NCBI GenBank assembly: GCA_030432315.1
Contig: JAUIHM010000008.1
Span: 1 to 59,090 of the forward strand
Direction: 5' to 3'
Origin: Alphaproteobacteria bacterium
Lineage (GTDB): Bacteria; Pseudomonadota; Alphaproteobacteria; Rhodobacterales; Rhodobacteraceae
DNA length: 59,090 bases
This document shows positions 26,831-35,514 of the stretch, in pieces. Made by a program: the position numbers and the translations under genes. Under the pieces are notes generated by a model, which was not told the DNA's origin, did no database searches, and saw only the letters and a list, made by a program, of their open reading frames with translations. How positions within the stretch are numbered: position 1 is the first letter of the stretch; each line of letters starts with the position of its first letter.

Positions 26831-28444
26831 ATGAGCTACTCCAAGACACTGGCAGGCAGTCTGGTTCTTGCGCTCGGCGTCACCCATGCATGGGCCGATG
26901 TCACGCCGGAAACCGTTGAATCCCTTGCCGTTCCCGACCGGATCGAAACCCGCATCGGCACCCTGGAATTCACGGACGGCGCACCGACGGCAGAAACGGC
27001 GAAAACCGTCTATGACGCCCTGCTGTTTTCCCAGGCGCTGTCGGTCTACAACAACAGCTTCGGCGGCGCGTCCGCCTATGCGCTCCTGACCGGCGCGGCC
27101 GGGATCGGCGCCAAACCGAACGACGTGCTCATCTTCTCGGAACTGATGGATTCGTCCTCGCTCTACCTGACCGCCAATGCCGATACGGTCTACTATCTCA
27201 GCGGAATCGACCTCAGCAACGGACCCATGGTCATCGAACAGCCGTCGGATGCCGTCGGCACCATCAACGACATGTGGTTCTCCTGGATCATCGACATCGG
27301 CGGGCCAGGCCCTGACCGTGGCTTGGGCGGCAAGTACCTGATCGTACCGCCGGGCTATGACGGGGTCCTGCCCGAGGGTGGATACTTCATTGCCCACTCG
27401 AAAACCAACAGCGTGCTCTATGCCGCCCGTGCCTATCTCAAGGACAACGACCCGAAACCTGCCGTCGAAAACGTCAAGGCCAATCTGAAAATCTATCCCT
27501 ACGTGCCCGCCTCCTATGGCACGAGCATCGCCACCGCACTGGAAGGCGGCGTCAAACTGGCCCCCGAGCCAAAAATTCCCGAGACCACCTTCATCGAGGC
27601 CACCGGCAAGTCCTACAACACCATCCCGCCGAGCGGTTTCGGCTTCTTCGAGACGATCAATGCCAACGTCCAGGCCGAACCGGCCACCAGCTATGACGTC
27701 GAACTGGCGGGACAACTGGCCGCCATCGGCATCGTCAAGGGCCAGGACTTCTCCCCCGACGACCACATGAAGCAGATCCTCACCGATGCTGCCGCCGTCG
27801 GCGCCGCCACCGGCCGGGCGCTGAACTGGCGCCCGTTCAGCCTCCACCCTGACTGGGCCTATTACGAAGGGTCCAACTGGGGCAACATGCTCTGGGAAGG
27901 CGGCGCGTTTTTTGAAACGCCACCACCGGCCTTCAGGGACGGCGAATTCCACCCGCACCCGCCGACCGGCGCCCGCACCCTCGACAGCCGCACGGCCTTT
28001 TACTACGCCTACACCCTCGACAGCCCCGGGATGATCATGACCATCCCCGAGGTCGGCTCCCAGTATCTGATGGGCTTCCTCGATACGAACGGCGATCCGT
28101 TTGACGGCGCCAAAACCTACAGGGTGACCCTGCCGAAAGACATCCCGGCCAAGGCGTTCTGGTCGCTCACCCTCTACGACAACCAGACCCGGTCGATGCT
28201 GCAAACCCCGCAGAAATACCCCCGCGCCGGCTCACAGTCCTACCCCTCCCCGGCCGCGGAAGCCGCCGTTGACGGATCGACGACGGTTTGGTTCTCTCCG
28301 GAACAGCCGGAGGGCGTCGCCCGCGGCAACTGGATCCAGACCGACCCGGCAAAGGGCTGGTTCACGATCCTGCGCCTCTACAGCCCGCTGCCGTCATTCT
28401 TCGACAGATCCTGGCAGCCAAGCGAAATTGAAGCAGTAAACTAA
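26831..28444 (+). CDS. Exported DUF1254/DUF1214 protein, first paralogue
   Basis: 537 residues with a signal peptide ending THAWA. DUF1254 spans roughly residues 60-200 (YDALLFSQALSVYNNSFGG; ANADTVYYLSGIDLSNGPMVIEQP). DUF1214 is near the end (AKTYRVTLPKDIPAKAFWSLTLYDNQTRSMLQTPQKYPRAGSQ, then DGSTTVWFSPEQPEG, NWIQTDPAKGWFTILRLYSPL). These domains are widespread, function unknown, and often sit next to hydrolases. GGAGGACA lies just before the ATG. The next gene is a tandem paralogue 13 bases away. Confidence 0.9.
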   Translation: MSYSKTLAGSLVLALGVTHAWADVTPETVESLAVPDRIETRIGTLEFTDGAPTAETAKTVYDALLFSQALSVYNNSFGGASAYALLTGAAGIGAKPNDVLIFSELMDSSSLYLTANADTVYYLSGIDLSNGPMVIEQPSDAVGTINDMWFSWIIDIGGPGPDRGLGGKYLIVPPGYDGVLPEGGYFIAHSKTNSVLYAARAYLKDNDPKPAVENVKANLKIYPYVPASYGTSIATALEGGVKLAPEPKIPETTFIEATGKSYNTIPPSGFGFFETINANVQAEPATSYDVELAGQLAAIGIVKGQDFSPDDHMKQILTDAAAVGAATGRALNWRPFSLHPDWAYYEGSNWGNMLWEGGAFFETPPPAFRDGEFHPHPPTGARTLDSRTAFYYAYTLDSPGMIMTIPEVGSQYLMGFLDTNGDPFDGAKTYRVTLPKDIPAKAFWSLTLYDNQTRSMLQTPQKYPRAGSQSYPSPAAEAAVDGSTTVWFSPEQPEGVARGNWIQTDPAKGWFTILRLYSPLPSFFDRSWQPSEIEAVN

Positions 28445-28457
28445 AGGATACAAGCCA

Positions 28458-30065
28458 GTGCGTAATCAGTCAGTCACCTGGACCACGGCCCTGGCCCTGA
28501 TGCTGGGAACCTCCGCGTTTGCACAGGTCTCCGAAGACACACTGAAATCCATCTCCACGCCCGAAAGCGTGGAGACCCGAATTGGCACGCTCGACTTCAC
28601 CGGGGGCACACCGGGCGAAGACACCGCCAGGGCGGTCTACGACAACCTCGATTTCACCTACGCCTTCCGCGCCTTCACCGATACATTCAAGGGCGTCAGC
28701 ATGCAGGCGCTCCTCGAAGGGTTTGAAGCCGCCGGGATCAAGGACAACGAGCTCCTGCTTTTCTCCGAACTGATGGATTCCTCGTCGCTCTTCCTGACTG
28801 CCAACGCCGACACGGTCTATTACCTGGGCTTCGTCGACCTGTCCGACGGACCCATGGTGGTCGAGACGCCGCCCGAGGCCCTCGGCACATTCGATGACAT
28901 GTGGTTCCGCTGGGTCATCGACTTCGGCCGCCCCGGCCCGGACCGTGGCGAAGGCGGCAAATATCTGCTGGTCGGACCCGGCTACGACGGCCCGCTGCCG
29001 GAGGATGGTTTCTACACCGCCCACGCGCAGACCAACCGCGTCATCATGCTCGGCCGTTCGTTCCTGGAGGACAACGACCCCAAAGCCCCGGTTGAGACCA
29101 TCAAGTCGTCCACCAAGATCTATCCCTACGTCCCGGGCGGCGTCGGCACCTCGATCGCCGAGTTCCTCGAAGGCGGCACCAAACTCGCCCGGAACGCCGA
29201 GCCAAAGACCCCCGTGTTTCACGAAGGGACCGGGCTGGTCATGAACACCATCCCGCCCAATGACTATTCCTATTATGAGATGCTGAACCGCCTGGTTCAG
29301 GAAGAGCCCGCAACGACACTCGATCCTGAACTGATGGGCCCGATCGCCGCCGTCGGCATCGTCAAGGGCCAGGACTTCGCCCCCGACGACCGGATGAAGA
29401 AGATCCTGACCGAAGCGGTGGCGCTCGGCAATGCGACCGGCCGCACGCTCGGTTTCGATCCGCGGGCCGAGGACTGGTTCTACTACGAAGACTCGCAGTG
29501 GTTCATCCCGCTCTTTACCGGCGGCTACCTGTTCGAGACCCCGATCCCCGAGATCACCGCGGACGGCGCCAAGCCCTATCCGCCGACCGGCTATCGCAAG
29601 AACGACTCGCGCACCTCGTTCTTTTACATGGCCACCGGCATCACCCCGGCGATGGCAATGCGGTTGACGGGCGTCGGTTCGCAGTACCTCCTCGCGGCCA
29701 GGGACGCCGAAGGCGCGTATTTCGACGGTGCGAAGACCTACAAGGTAACGCTGCCCAAGGACATTCCGGCCGCCGCGTTCTGGTCATTCACGCTCTATGA
29801 CAACCAGACCCGCTCGATGCTGCAAACTCCGCAGAAATACCCCCGCGCCGGCAGCCAGAGCTTCCCGTCACCCGCCGCCGTCGCGGCCGAGGACGGCTCG
29901 ACCACGGTGTACTTCTCGCCGGAACAGCCGGACGGCGTAGAGCGTGGCAACTGGATCCAGACCGACCCTGAAAAAGGCTGGTTCGTCCTCCTGCGGCTCT
30001 ACAGCCCGCTCGCGTCCTATTTCGACAAATCCTGGCGCATCAGCGAAGTCGAACCCGTCAAATGA
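28458..30065 (+). CDS. Exported DUF1254/DUF1214 protein, second paralogue
   Basis: 535 residues, GTG start with AAAGGA 10 bases upstream. It has a signal peptide (TTALALMLGTSAFA) and the same domain order as its neighbour. Blocks such as LYDNQTRSMLQTPQKYPRAGSQ are identical or nearly so, while the DUF1254 half has diverged (YDNLDFTYAFRAFTDTFKG against YDALLFSQALSVYNNSFGG). This is an old tandem duplication, so the two may act as a heterodimer or on different substrates. A perfect hairpin follows at 30191-30213. Confidence 0.9.
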   Translation: MRNQSVTWTTALALMLGTSAFAQVSEDTLKSISTPESVETRIGTLDFTGGTPGEDTARAVYDNLDFTYAFRAFTDTFKGVSMQALLEGFEAAGIKDNELLLFSELMDSSSLFLTANADTVYYLGFVDLSDGPMVVETPPEALGTFDDMWFRWVIDFGRPGPDRGEGGKYLLVGPGYDGPLPEDGFYTAHAQTNRVIMLGRSFLEDNDPKAPVETIKSSTKIYPYVPGGVGTSIAEFLEGGTKLARNAEPKTPVFHEGTGLVMNTIPPNDYSYYEMLNRLVQEEPATTLDPELMGPIAAVGIVKGQDFAPDDRMKKILTEAVALGNATGRTLGFDPRAEDWFYYEDSQWFIPLFTGGYLFETPIPEITADGAKPYPPTGYRKNDSRTSFFYMATGITPAMAMRLTGVGSQYLLAARDAEGAYFDGAKTYKVTLPKDIPAAAFWSFTLYDNQTRSMLQTPQKYPRAGSQSFPSPAAVAAEDGSTTVYFSPEQPDGVERGNWIQTDPEKGWFVLLRLYSPLASYFDKSWRISEVEPVK

Positions 30066-30190
30066 CCCGGCCTCCGATCAGCGGACCCGGCGCACCTGCC
30101 CGAAAGGGCGCGTCCGCCCGCGCGCCACAGGTCCGCGGTGCCCTGCTGACCGCCCCACCGGGCCGGAGAACAGCGGCAATTCCTGGGATC

Positions 30191-30213
30191 GCTGCCGGCT
30201 CCCGGCCGGCAGC
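30191..30213 (+). terminator. Hairpin between the DUF1254 genes and the HdeA-like gene
   Basis: GCTGCCGGC-TCCCG-GCCGGCAGC, perfect 9-base stem in a 250-base gap. No T run, so attenuation or processing is as likely as termination. The rest of the gap (30066-30315) shows no coding signal. GAGGAG lies 9 bases before the next start. Confidence 0.5.
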
Positions 30214-30315
30214 CAACGAAGCGGCGCCTCGCCGCCTGCCGATTGATCGCATGACCTCGGCAGACCGACAAAGGCAACCGACCGGTGATCCGGTCAACAC
30301 ACGAGGAGTGAAACC

Positions 30316-30576
30316 ATGAAAATGACCGTCGCTACCATCGCCCTCAGCCTTCTCTCGTTTCCCGCGCTGGCGCAGGAAATGGTGACCTGCGGCGACTACT
30401 CGATAATGGACAACGCCCAGCAGATGGAAACCATCGCCGCAATCGAGGAACAGACCAGCGAAATGGCCGGTGACCAGTCCCTGACCCCCGAGGCCATCCA
30501 CGAAAAACTCGCGGGCGACTGCAAGGACCAGGTCGACATGATGGTGATCGAAATCGTCAAAGGGTACAAATCCTGA
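30316..30576 (+). CDS. Small exported HdeA/HdeB-like protein
   Basis: 86 residues: signal peptide MKMTVATIALSLLSFPALAQ, then a 66-residue acidic helical domain with exactly two cysteines, Cys25 (VTCGDYSIMD) and Cys69 (AGDCKDQV). That is the layout of HdeA/HdeB acid-stress chaperones (T-C-x-D-F near the start, a disulfide to a late Cys, short C-terminal helix). Assignment is by pattern, not by strong identity. It lies inside the exported cluster and is flanked by hairpins. Confidence 0.72.
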   Translation: MKMTVATIALSLLSFPALAQEMVTCGDYSIMDNAQQMETIAAIEEQTSEMAGDQSLTPEAIHEKLAGDCKDQVDMMVIEIVKGYKS

Positions 30577-30581
30577 GACCG

Positions 30582-30635
30582 GCCCCCGGGGCGGAAACCC
30601 GATTGACGGACCTCCGCCATTCGCGCCCCGGGGGC
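30582..30635 (+). terminator. Long-range hairpin after the HdeA-like gene
   Basis: Perfect 12-base arms GCCCCCGGGGCG (30582-30593) and CGCCCCGGGGGC (30624-30635) with a 30-base loop, starting 6 bases after the stop. Very stable; no T run. The loop also holds a TCCGC element that could pair with GCGGA in an alternative fold. Confidence 0.55.
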
Positions 30636-30713
30636 ATCCCTTGCGGCAACCGGCTCGCGTCGAAATTCGACAGGTCCGCGCAAGCGACCGCTTTTGAAAC
30701 TGTGGATTGATTC

Positions 30714-31652
30714 ATGCGCAGCCTTGTTCCCATCGTCTCCCTGGCCCTCAGTGCCCTGCCGGCCCAGGCGGACGAGGGCGGCGTACCCTTCTGGTTCTCC
30801 GGCCAATACGCCAGCTTCGCGGCGATGCCGGTATCCCCGGGATTTTCGATGCCGATCCAGGGCTATTACTACACCGGCGGCGCGTCCCGCTCGAAAACCC
30901 TCGACCGCGGCAATGTCGCCTCCGCCGGGCTCGACTCCTCGGTCCCCCTGCTGATGGTTCAGCCAACCTGGGCGCCCAAGACCAAAATCCTCGGCGGCCA
31001 GGCCGCGTTCGGCCTCGGCTTTGGCTGGGGCAACAACACCACCGACGCCAGTCTCGCCGTCACCGGCTTCGACAGGGAGGCGGGCCGCAGCGATTCCCTG
31101 ACCGGCTTCACCGACCTTTACCCCATCGCCAGCATCGCCTGGACGAAAGGCAATTCCAACTGGATGGGATACGTCACCGGTGACATCCCCACCGCCGACT
31201 ACGATCCCGACCGCCTCTCCAACATCGGCATCGGCCATGGCGCGGTGGACGCGGGCGGCGGCTATACCTTCTTTGACCCGACCTCGGGCTGGGAGGCCTC
31301 TGCCGTGGCGGGTCTGACCTGGAACATGGAGAACCCCGACACGGATTACAGGAACGGCGTCGACATCCATCTCGACTGGGCCGCATCGCGCTACATCACG
31401 GAAAAATGGCAGATCGGCCTCGCGGGTTACCTCTACGGCCAGCTGACCGACGACAGTGGCGCGGGCGCCCCGGACAACTACCGCTCGAGCATCGCCGCCA
31501 TCGGTCCCGAAATCGGCTATTCGTTTTCCGTGAGCGGCCAACCCGCCTACTTCAACCTGCGCGCCTACCACGAGTTCGCGGCAAGGAACCGCGTCGAAGG
31601 CACCGCCGTATTCGCGACACTCTCTCTTCCGATTGGGCAACTGCTCAAATGA
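30714..31652 (+). CDS. Outer-membrane SphA/Phenol_MetA-type transporter-like protein
   Basis: 312 residues with signal peptide MRSLVPIVSLALSALPAQA. The mature sequence matches the MetA-pathway/SphA outer-membrane group: EGGVPFWFSGQYASFAAMPVSPGFSMPIQGYYYTGG, then IASIAWTKGNSNWMGYVTGDIPTADYDPDRLSNIGIGHGAVDAGGGYTFFD cut into strands, and late NYRSSIAAIGPEIGYSF. Such proteins are linked to uptake of phenols, sterols or similar hydrophobic compounds. No clear ribosome site. Second barrel of the cluster. Confidence 0.83.
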   Translation: MRSLVPIVSLALSALPAQADEGGVPFWFSGQYASFAAMPVSPGFSMPIQGYYYTGGASRSKTLDRGNVASAGLDSSVPLLMVQPTWAPKTKILGGQAAFGLGFGWGNNTTDASLAVTGFDREAGRSDSLTGFTDLYPIASIAWTKGNSNWMGYVTGDIPTADYDPDRLSNIGIGHGAVDAGGGYTFFDPTSGWEASAVAGLTWNMENPDTDYRNGVDIHLDWAASRYITEKWQIGLAGYLYGQLTDDSGAGAPDNYRSSIAAIGPEIGYSFSVSGQPAYFNLRAYHEFAARNRVEGTAVFATLSLPIGQLLK

Positions 31653-31728
31653 CAACGGGAACAACCGCCGGACCCTCCGGCAAAAGGATCAACATGACCA
31701 GCCTCGACAACAGCCACGGAGACCCGAG

Positions 31729-34230
31729 ATGACCGGAACCGCCATTGCACGCCTGCTCGTCGTGCTCAACCTCGGCCTCCTTGCCATGACCCCGGCCCAC
31801 GGCCAGACGATCACCGGAACGCCCGGTTCGCCGGCGGCCCGAACCACGATCAACGGCCTTCAGATCCCTGCGCCACCCCAGCAGTTCGAGGGAAAGATCG
31901 AGCGCAATGCCGTCGACTCGACCCCTTACTGGCCCGCGACCATCGAGCCGGGCAAGGGCGCACCGAACATTCTGCTGATCATGACCGACGACACCGGCTA
32001 CGGCACCCCCTCGACCTTCGGCGGCGTCATACCCACGCCGGCACTGGACCGGATCGCCGAAATGGGGCTGCGGTTCACCAACTTCAACTCGACCGCGCTC
32101 TGTTCACCGACCCGCGCTGCGCTGATCACCGGCCGCAATCACCACTCCGCCGGCTTCGGCGTCATCGCCGAGCAGGCCACGGGTTATCCCGGCTACACCT
32201 CGCTGATCTCCAAGGACAAGGCCACCATCGGCACCATCCTCAGGGACAACGGCTACCGCACCTCCTGGTTCGGCAAGAACCACAACACGCCCGCCTTCCA
32301 GGTCAGCCAGGCCGGTCCGTTCGACCAGTGGCCGACCGGCATGGGCTTCGAGTATTTCTACGGCTTCATGGGCGGCGACACCTCGCAGTGGACCCCCGGC
32401 CCGCTGATGCGCAACACCACCCCGATCTATCCCTATGAAAACGATCCGGACTACAACCTGATTACTGCCATGGCCGACGAGGCCATCGACTACATGAACC
32501 GGATCAACACCCTCGCCCCGGAACAGCCGTTCTTCGTCTATTACGTCCCCGGCGGCGTGCACGCTCCGCACCACCCGACGAAGGAATGGATCGACAGGAT
32601 CAGCGCCATGAACCTCTTCGACGAGGGCTGGAACAAGACCCGGGACACGATCTTCGCCAACCAGAAGAAACTCGGCGTCATCCCGCAGGACGCGGAAATG
32701 ACCCCCTGGCCCGATGACCTGCTCGACACCTGGGACAAGCTCACCGACGACGAGAAGAAGATGTTCGAGCGCCAGGTCGACGTCTTCGCGGCCTACGTCG
32801 CCTACACCGACCATGAGATCGGCCGCGTGATCCAGGCGGTCGAGGACATGGGCAAGCTCGACAACACCCTGATCATCTACATCTCCGGCGACAACGGCGG
32901 CAGCGCCGAGGGCACCACCATCGGCACCCCCAACGAGGTTGCGGCCTTCAACGGCGTCAACGTGCCGGTGGATGTGCAGCTCAAGGATTTCTACGACCTC
33001 TGGGGCTCGAACGAGACCAACCCGCACATGTCGGTGGCCTGGTCCTGGATGTTCGACACGCCGTTCTCCTGGACCAAGCAGATCGCATCCCACTTCGGCG
33101 GCATCCGCCAGGGCATGGCCATCGCCTGGCCTGACGTGATCAAGGACAAGGGCGGCATCCGCCACCAGTTCCACCACATCATCGACATCGCCCCGACCAT
33201 CCTTGAGGCGGCCCACATCACCCCGCCCTCGGTGGTCAACGGAATTGCCCAGAGCCCGATCGAAGGCGTGAGCATGACCTACCTCTTCGACGCCGACAAT
33301 GCCGACGCGCCGTCGAACCACCCGACCCAGTATTTCGAGATGATGGGCGACCACGCGATCTACCACGAAGGCTGGATCGCCTCGACCAAGGTCATGCGCC
33401 CGCCGTGGGAAATCACCGGACCCGTCAACCAGGATCCGGCAGGCTATCCCTGGGAGCTTTACGATCTGTCCAAGGACTGGACCCAGTCCCACGACATCGC
33501 CGCCGAAAACCCGGAAAAGCTGAAGCAGATGGAAGCGATCTTCTGGCAGCAAGCGCAGAAATACCAGGTGCTTCCGCTTGACGCTTCGGTTGCCACCCGT
33601 CTCGTCACCCCCCGCCCCAGCCTGACGGCGGGCCGCGACGAATTCACCTGGAAGGGCACCTTCACCGGAACCCCGAACGGCGATGCCCCGAGCGTGCTCA
33701 ACACCTCCTACACCATCACCGCGGATGTCGAAGTGCCCGAGGGCGGCGGCGAGGGCATGATCATCACCCAGGGCGGACGCTTCGGCGGTTACGGGTTCTA
33801 TCTCGTGAAGGGCAAACCGGTCTTCACCTGGAACCTGCTCGACCTCGAACGCATCCGTTGGGAGGCCCCCGACGCGCTCACCGCCGGAAAACACACACTT
33901 GAATTCGACTTCAAGTATGACGGCCTCGGCATGGGCACGCTCGCCTACAACAACATGAGCGGCATCGGCCAGCCCGGCACCGGCACGCTCTCGGTCGACG
34001 GCAAGGTCGTCGCCACGCAGAAGATGGAAAAGACCATCCCGCTGACCCTGCAGTGGGATGAAAACCTCGACATCGGTGCAGACACAGGCACCGGCGTTGA
34101 CGACAGCGACTACCAGACCCCGTTCGCCTTCACCGGCACCCTCACGGAGGTCAAGCTCTCCGTCGACCACCCGGTGCTGACCGACGCCGACAAGGCCAAA
34201 CTGCAGCAGGCCCTGGCGACCAAGGACTGA
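31729..34230 (+). CDS. Exported arylsulfatase, formylglycine type I
   Basis: 833 residues with a signal peptide (LLVVLNLGLLAMTPAHG). The sulfatase core starts NILLIMTDDTGYG (metal Asp87, Asp88) and carries the modification site Cys125-S-P-T-R in CSPTRAALITGR, so a Cys-type formylglycine enzyme is needed. A second metal pair sits in YISGDNGG. After about residue 600 an extra beta-rich C-terminal region follows (EFTWKGTFTG; GRFGGYGFYLVKGKPVFTWNL), like a lectin-type fold. It hydrolyses a sulfate ester in the periplasm or outside. Context suggests the substrate enters through the cluster's barrels. No FGE or sulfite gene is in the window. Confidence 0.93.
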   Translation: MTGTAIARLLVVLNLGLLAMTPAHGQTITGTPGSPAARTTINGLQIPAPPQQFEGKIERNAVDSTPYWPATIEPGKGAPNILLIMTDDTGYGTPSTFGGVIPTPALDRIAEMGLRFTNFNSTALCSPTRAALITGRNHHSAGFGVIAEQATGYPGYTSLISKDKATIGTILRDNGYRTSWFGKNHNTPAFQVSQAGPFDQWPTGMGFEYFYGFMGGDTSQWTPGPLMRNTTPIYPYENDPDYNLITAMADEAIDYMNRINTLAPEQPFFVYYVPGGVHAPHHPTKEWIDRISAMNLFDEGWNKTRDTIFANQKKLGVIPQDAEMTPWPDDLLDTWDKLTDDEKKMFERQVDVFAAYVAYTDHEIGRVIQAVEDMGKLDNTLIIYISGDNGGSAEGTTIGTPNEVAAFNGVNVPVDVQLKDFYDLWGSNETNPHMSVAWSWMFDTPFSWTKQIASHFGGIRQGMAIAWPDVIKDKGGIRHQFHHIIDIAPTILEAAHITPPSVVNGIAQSPIEGVSMTYLFDADNADAPSNHPTQYFEMMGDHAIYHEGWIASTKVMRPPWEITGPVNQDPAGYPWELYDLSKDWTQSHDIAAENPEKLKQMEAIFWQQAQKYQVLPLDASVATRLVTPRPSLTAGRDEFTWKGTFTGTPNGDAPSVLNTSYTITADVEVPEGGGEGMIITQGGRFGGYGFYLVKGKPVFTWNLLDLERIRWEAPDALTAGKHTLEFDFKYDGLGMGTLAYNNMSGIGQPGTGTLSVDGKVVATQKMEKTIPLTLQWDENLDIGADTGTGVDDSDYQTPFAFTGTLTEVKLSVDHPVLTDADKAKLQQALATKD

Positions 34231-34239
34231 CCCGCAACC

Positions 34240-34270
34240 GCCCTCCAGCCGCGCAAGACGGCTGGAGGGC
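34240..34270 (+). terminator. Hairpin after the sulfatase
   Basis: Perfect 12-base arms GCCCTCCAGCCG and CGGCTGGAGGGC with a 7-base loop, 10 bases after the sulfatase stop. Good terminator position; T run absent. The 160 bases that follow hold the promoter of the next gene. Confidence 0.7.
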
Positions 34271-34429
34271 ACACATCCCGCCACAGACCGGCGCAGCATC
34301 CGCAGGGTCACCCAATTGCGCACCGACCGCGATAATGCGGCAGAGCACAACATTAATCTGGCCCGACCCTGGGTATCGAACTAAGCTTCTGACGATCAAC
34401 TCCCCTCCTGCTCCCTAAGGAACCGCGCC

Positions 34430-35233
34430 ATGATCTTCCGTACCGCCATAACGTCCGCAATCGGCCTCGCCCTGACTGCACTGACCGCACAGGCACAGTC
34501 CGAAGGTGCCGCCGACCTTGCAAAGAAACTCTCCAACCCGGTCGCGGATCTCATCAGCGTCCCGTTCCAGTACAATTACAACGAAGGGTTCGGCGAGGAC
34601 GGTGACGGCAGCCAGTCCTACGTCAACATCCAGCCGGTGATCCCGATCTCGATCAGCGAGAACTGGAACCTGATCTCCCGCACCATCGTGCCGGTGGTCT
34701 GGCAGGACGGCGTCATCCCGGGCAAGGACGACCAGTTCGGCCTCGGCAACACCCTGCAAAGCCTGTTCCTGTCGCCAAAGGCCCCCACCGATTTCGGCCT
34801 GATCTGGGGCGTCGGTCCGGCAATCCAGATCCCCACCGCCACCGACGGCATTTCGCCGAATCAGTGGGGCCTCGGCGTCACGGCGGTCGCCCTGAAACAA
34901 TCCCACGGCTGGACATATGGCGCCCTCGCCAACCAGGTCTGGACCGTCACCAACAACAGCCGCTACGGCGAAGGCTCGAACGCCTTCCTGCAGCCTTTCC
35001 TCAGCTACACCACCCCGAAGGCCACCTCCTTCTCGATCAACACTGAGAGTTCCTACAACTGGAACACCGAGGAATGGTCGGTCCCGGTCAACTTCATGGT
35101 CGCGCAGATGGTCAAACTCGGCAAGCAGCCGGCGCAGATCCAGGTCGGTGCCCGCTACTGGGCCGACAGCCCCGAAGGCGGCCCCGACGGCTGGGGAGCC
35201 CGCGCCGCCTTTACCCTGCTGTTCCCCAAATAA
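34430..35233 (+). CDS. Second outer-membrane transporter-like protein
   Basis: 267 residues: signal peptide (AITSAIGLALTALTAQA), then alternating strands such as NPVADLISVPFQYNYNEGFG, YVNIQPVIPISISENWNLIS, LGNTLQSLFLSPKA and GWGARAAFTLLFPK. This pattern is common to transporters annotated beside sulfatase/DUF1254 genes and is a neuroglobin-unrelated beta-barrel. AAGGAA precedes the ATG. The hairpin at 34240 and its own 199-base leader suggest separate transcription from the sulfatase. Confidence 0.8.
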   Translation: MIFRTAITSAIGLALTALTAQAQSEGAADLAKKLSNPVADLISVPFQYNYNEGFGEDGDGSQSYVNIQPVIPISISENWNLISRTIVPVVWQDGVIPGKDDQFGLGNTLQSLFLSPKAPTDFGLIWGVGPAIQIPTATDGISPNQWGLGVTAVALKQSHGWTYGALANQVWTVTNNSRYGEGSNAFLQPFLSYTTPKATSFSINTESSYNWNTEEWSVPVNFMVAQMVKLGKQPAQIQVGARYWADSPEGGPDGWGARAAFTLLFPK

Positions 35234-35316
35234 CCCGCAACTTCAGGGTGTAGACCCGTCCCTCCCGGCAGCCTAGACTGGACCGGGGCGCGCCACCAGG
35301 AGGGACAGGTCCGGAC

Positions 35317-35514
35317 GTGACACACCGAAGCGATGACGCCGGCGATACGCTCGTGACGGTCGAGCAGCGTTCCCTCAACCGCAGCGATTGGAGCGATCTG
35401 CTGCCGGCGGCCGCCGACGGCAGCCGGCCGGTCGATCGGTCGCGGGTCAGGACGGGCCGCAGCGACGGTGCCCCCGCGCCCAGTCTTTCACCCCCAACCG
35501 GACGGACCCCATGA
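35317..35514 (+). CDS. Candidate small coupled ORF upstream of the HAD gene
   Basis: 65-residue frame with a GTG start; AGGAGGGA lies 12 bases upstream. Its TGA overlaps the ATG of the HAD gene (ATGA), a usual coupling signature. The first 40 codons have native-like G/C third positions (THRSDDAGDTLVTVEQRS and on) but the tail is proline-rich and weak. No family is recognised. It could equally be non-coding leader sequence. Confidence 0.3.
   Translation: MTHRSDDAGDTLVTVEQRSLNRSDWSDLLPAAADGSRPVDRSRVRTGRSDGAPAPSLSPPTGRTP

Noticed and set aside
26150..28204. 684-residue frame antisense to the DUF1254 gene
   Set aside because: Same shadow effect; composition is repetitive and spans three real genes.
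32104..34353. 749-residue frame antisense to the sulfatase
   Set aside because: A GC-driven shadow of a well-supported sulfatase gene; no domain visible.
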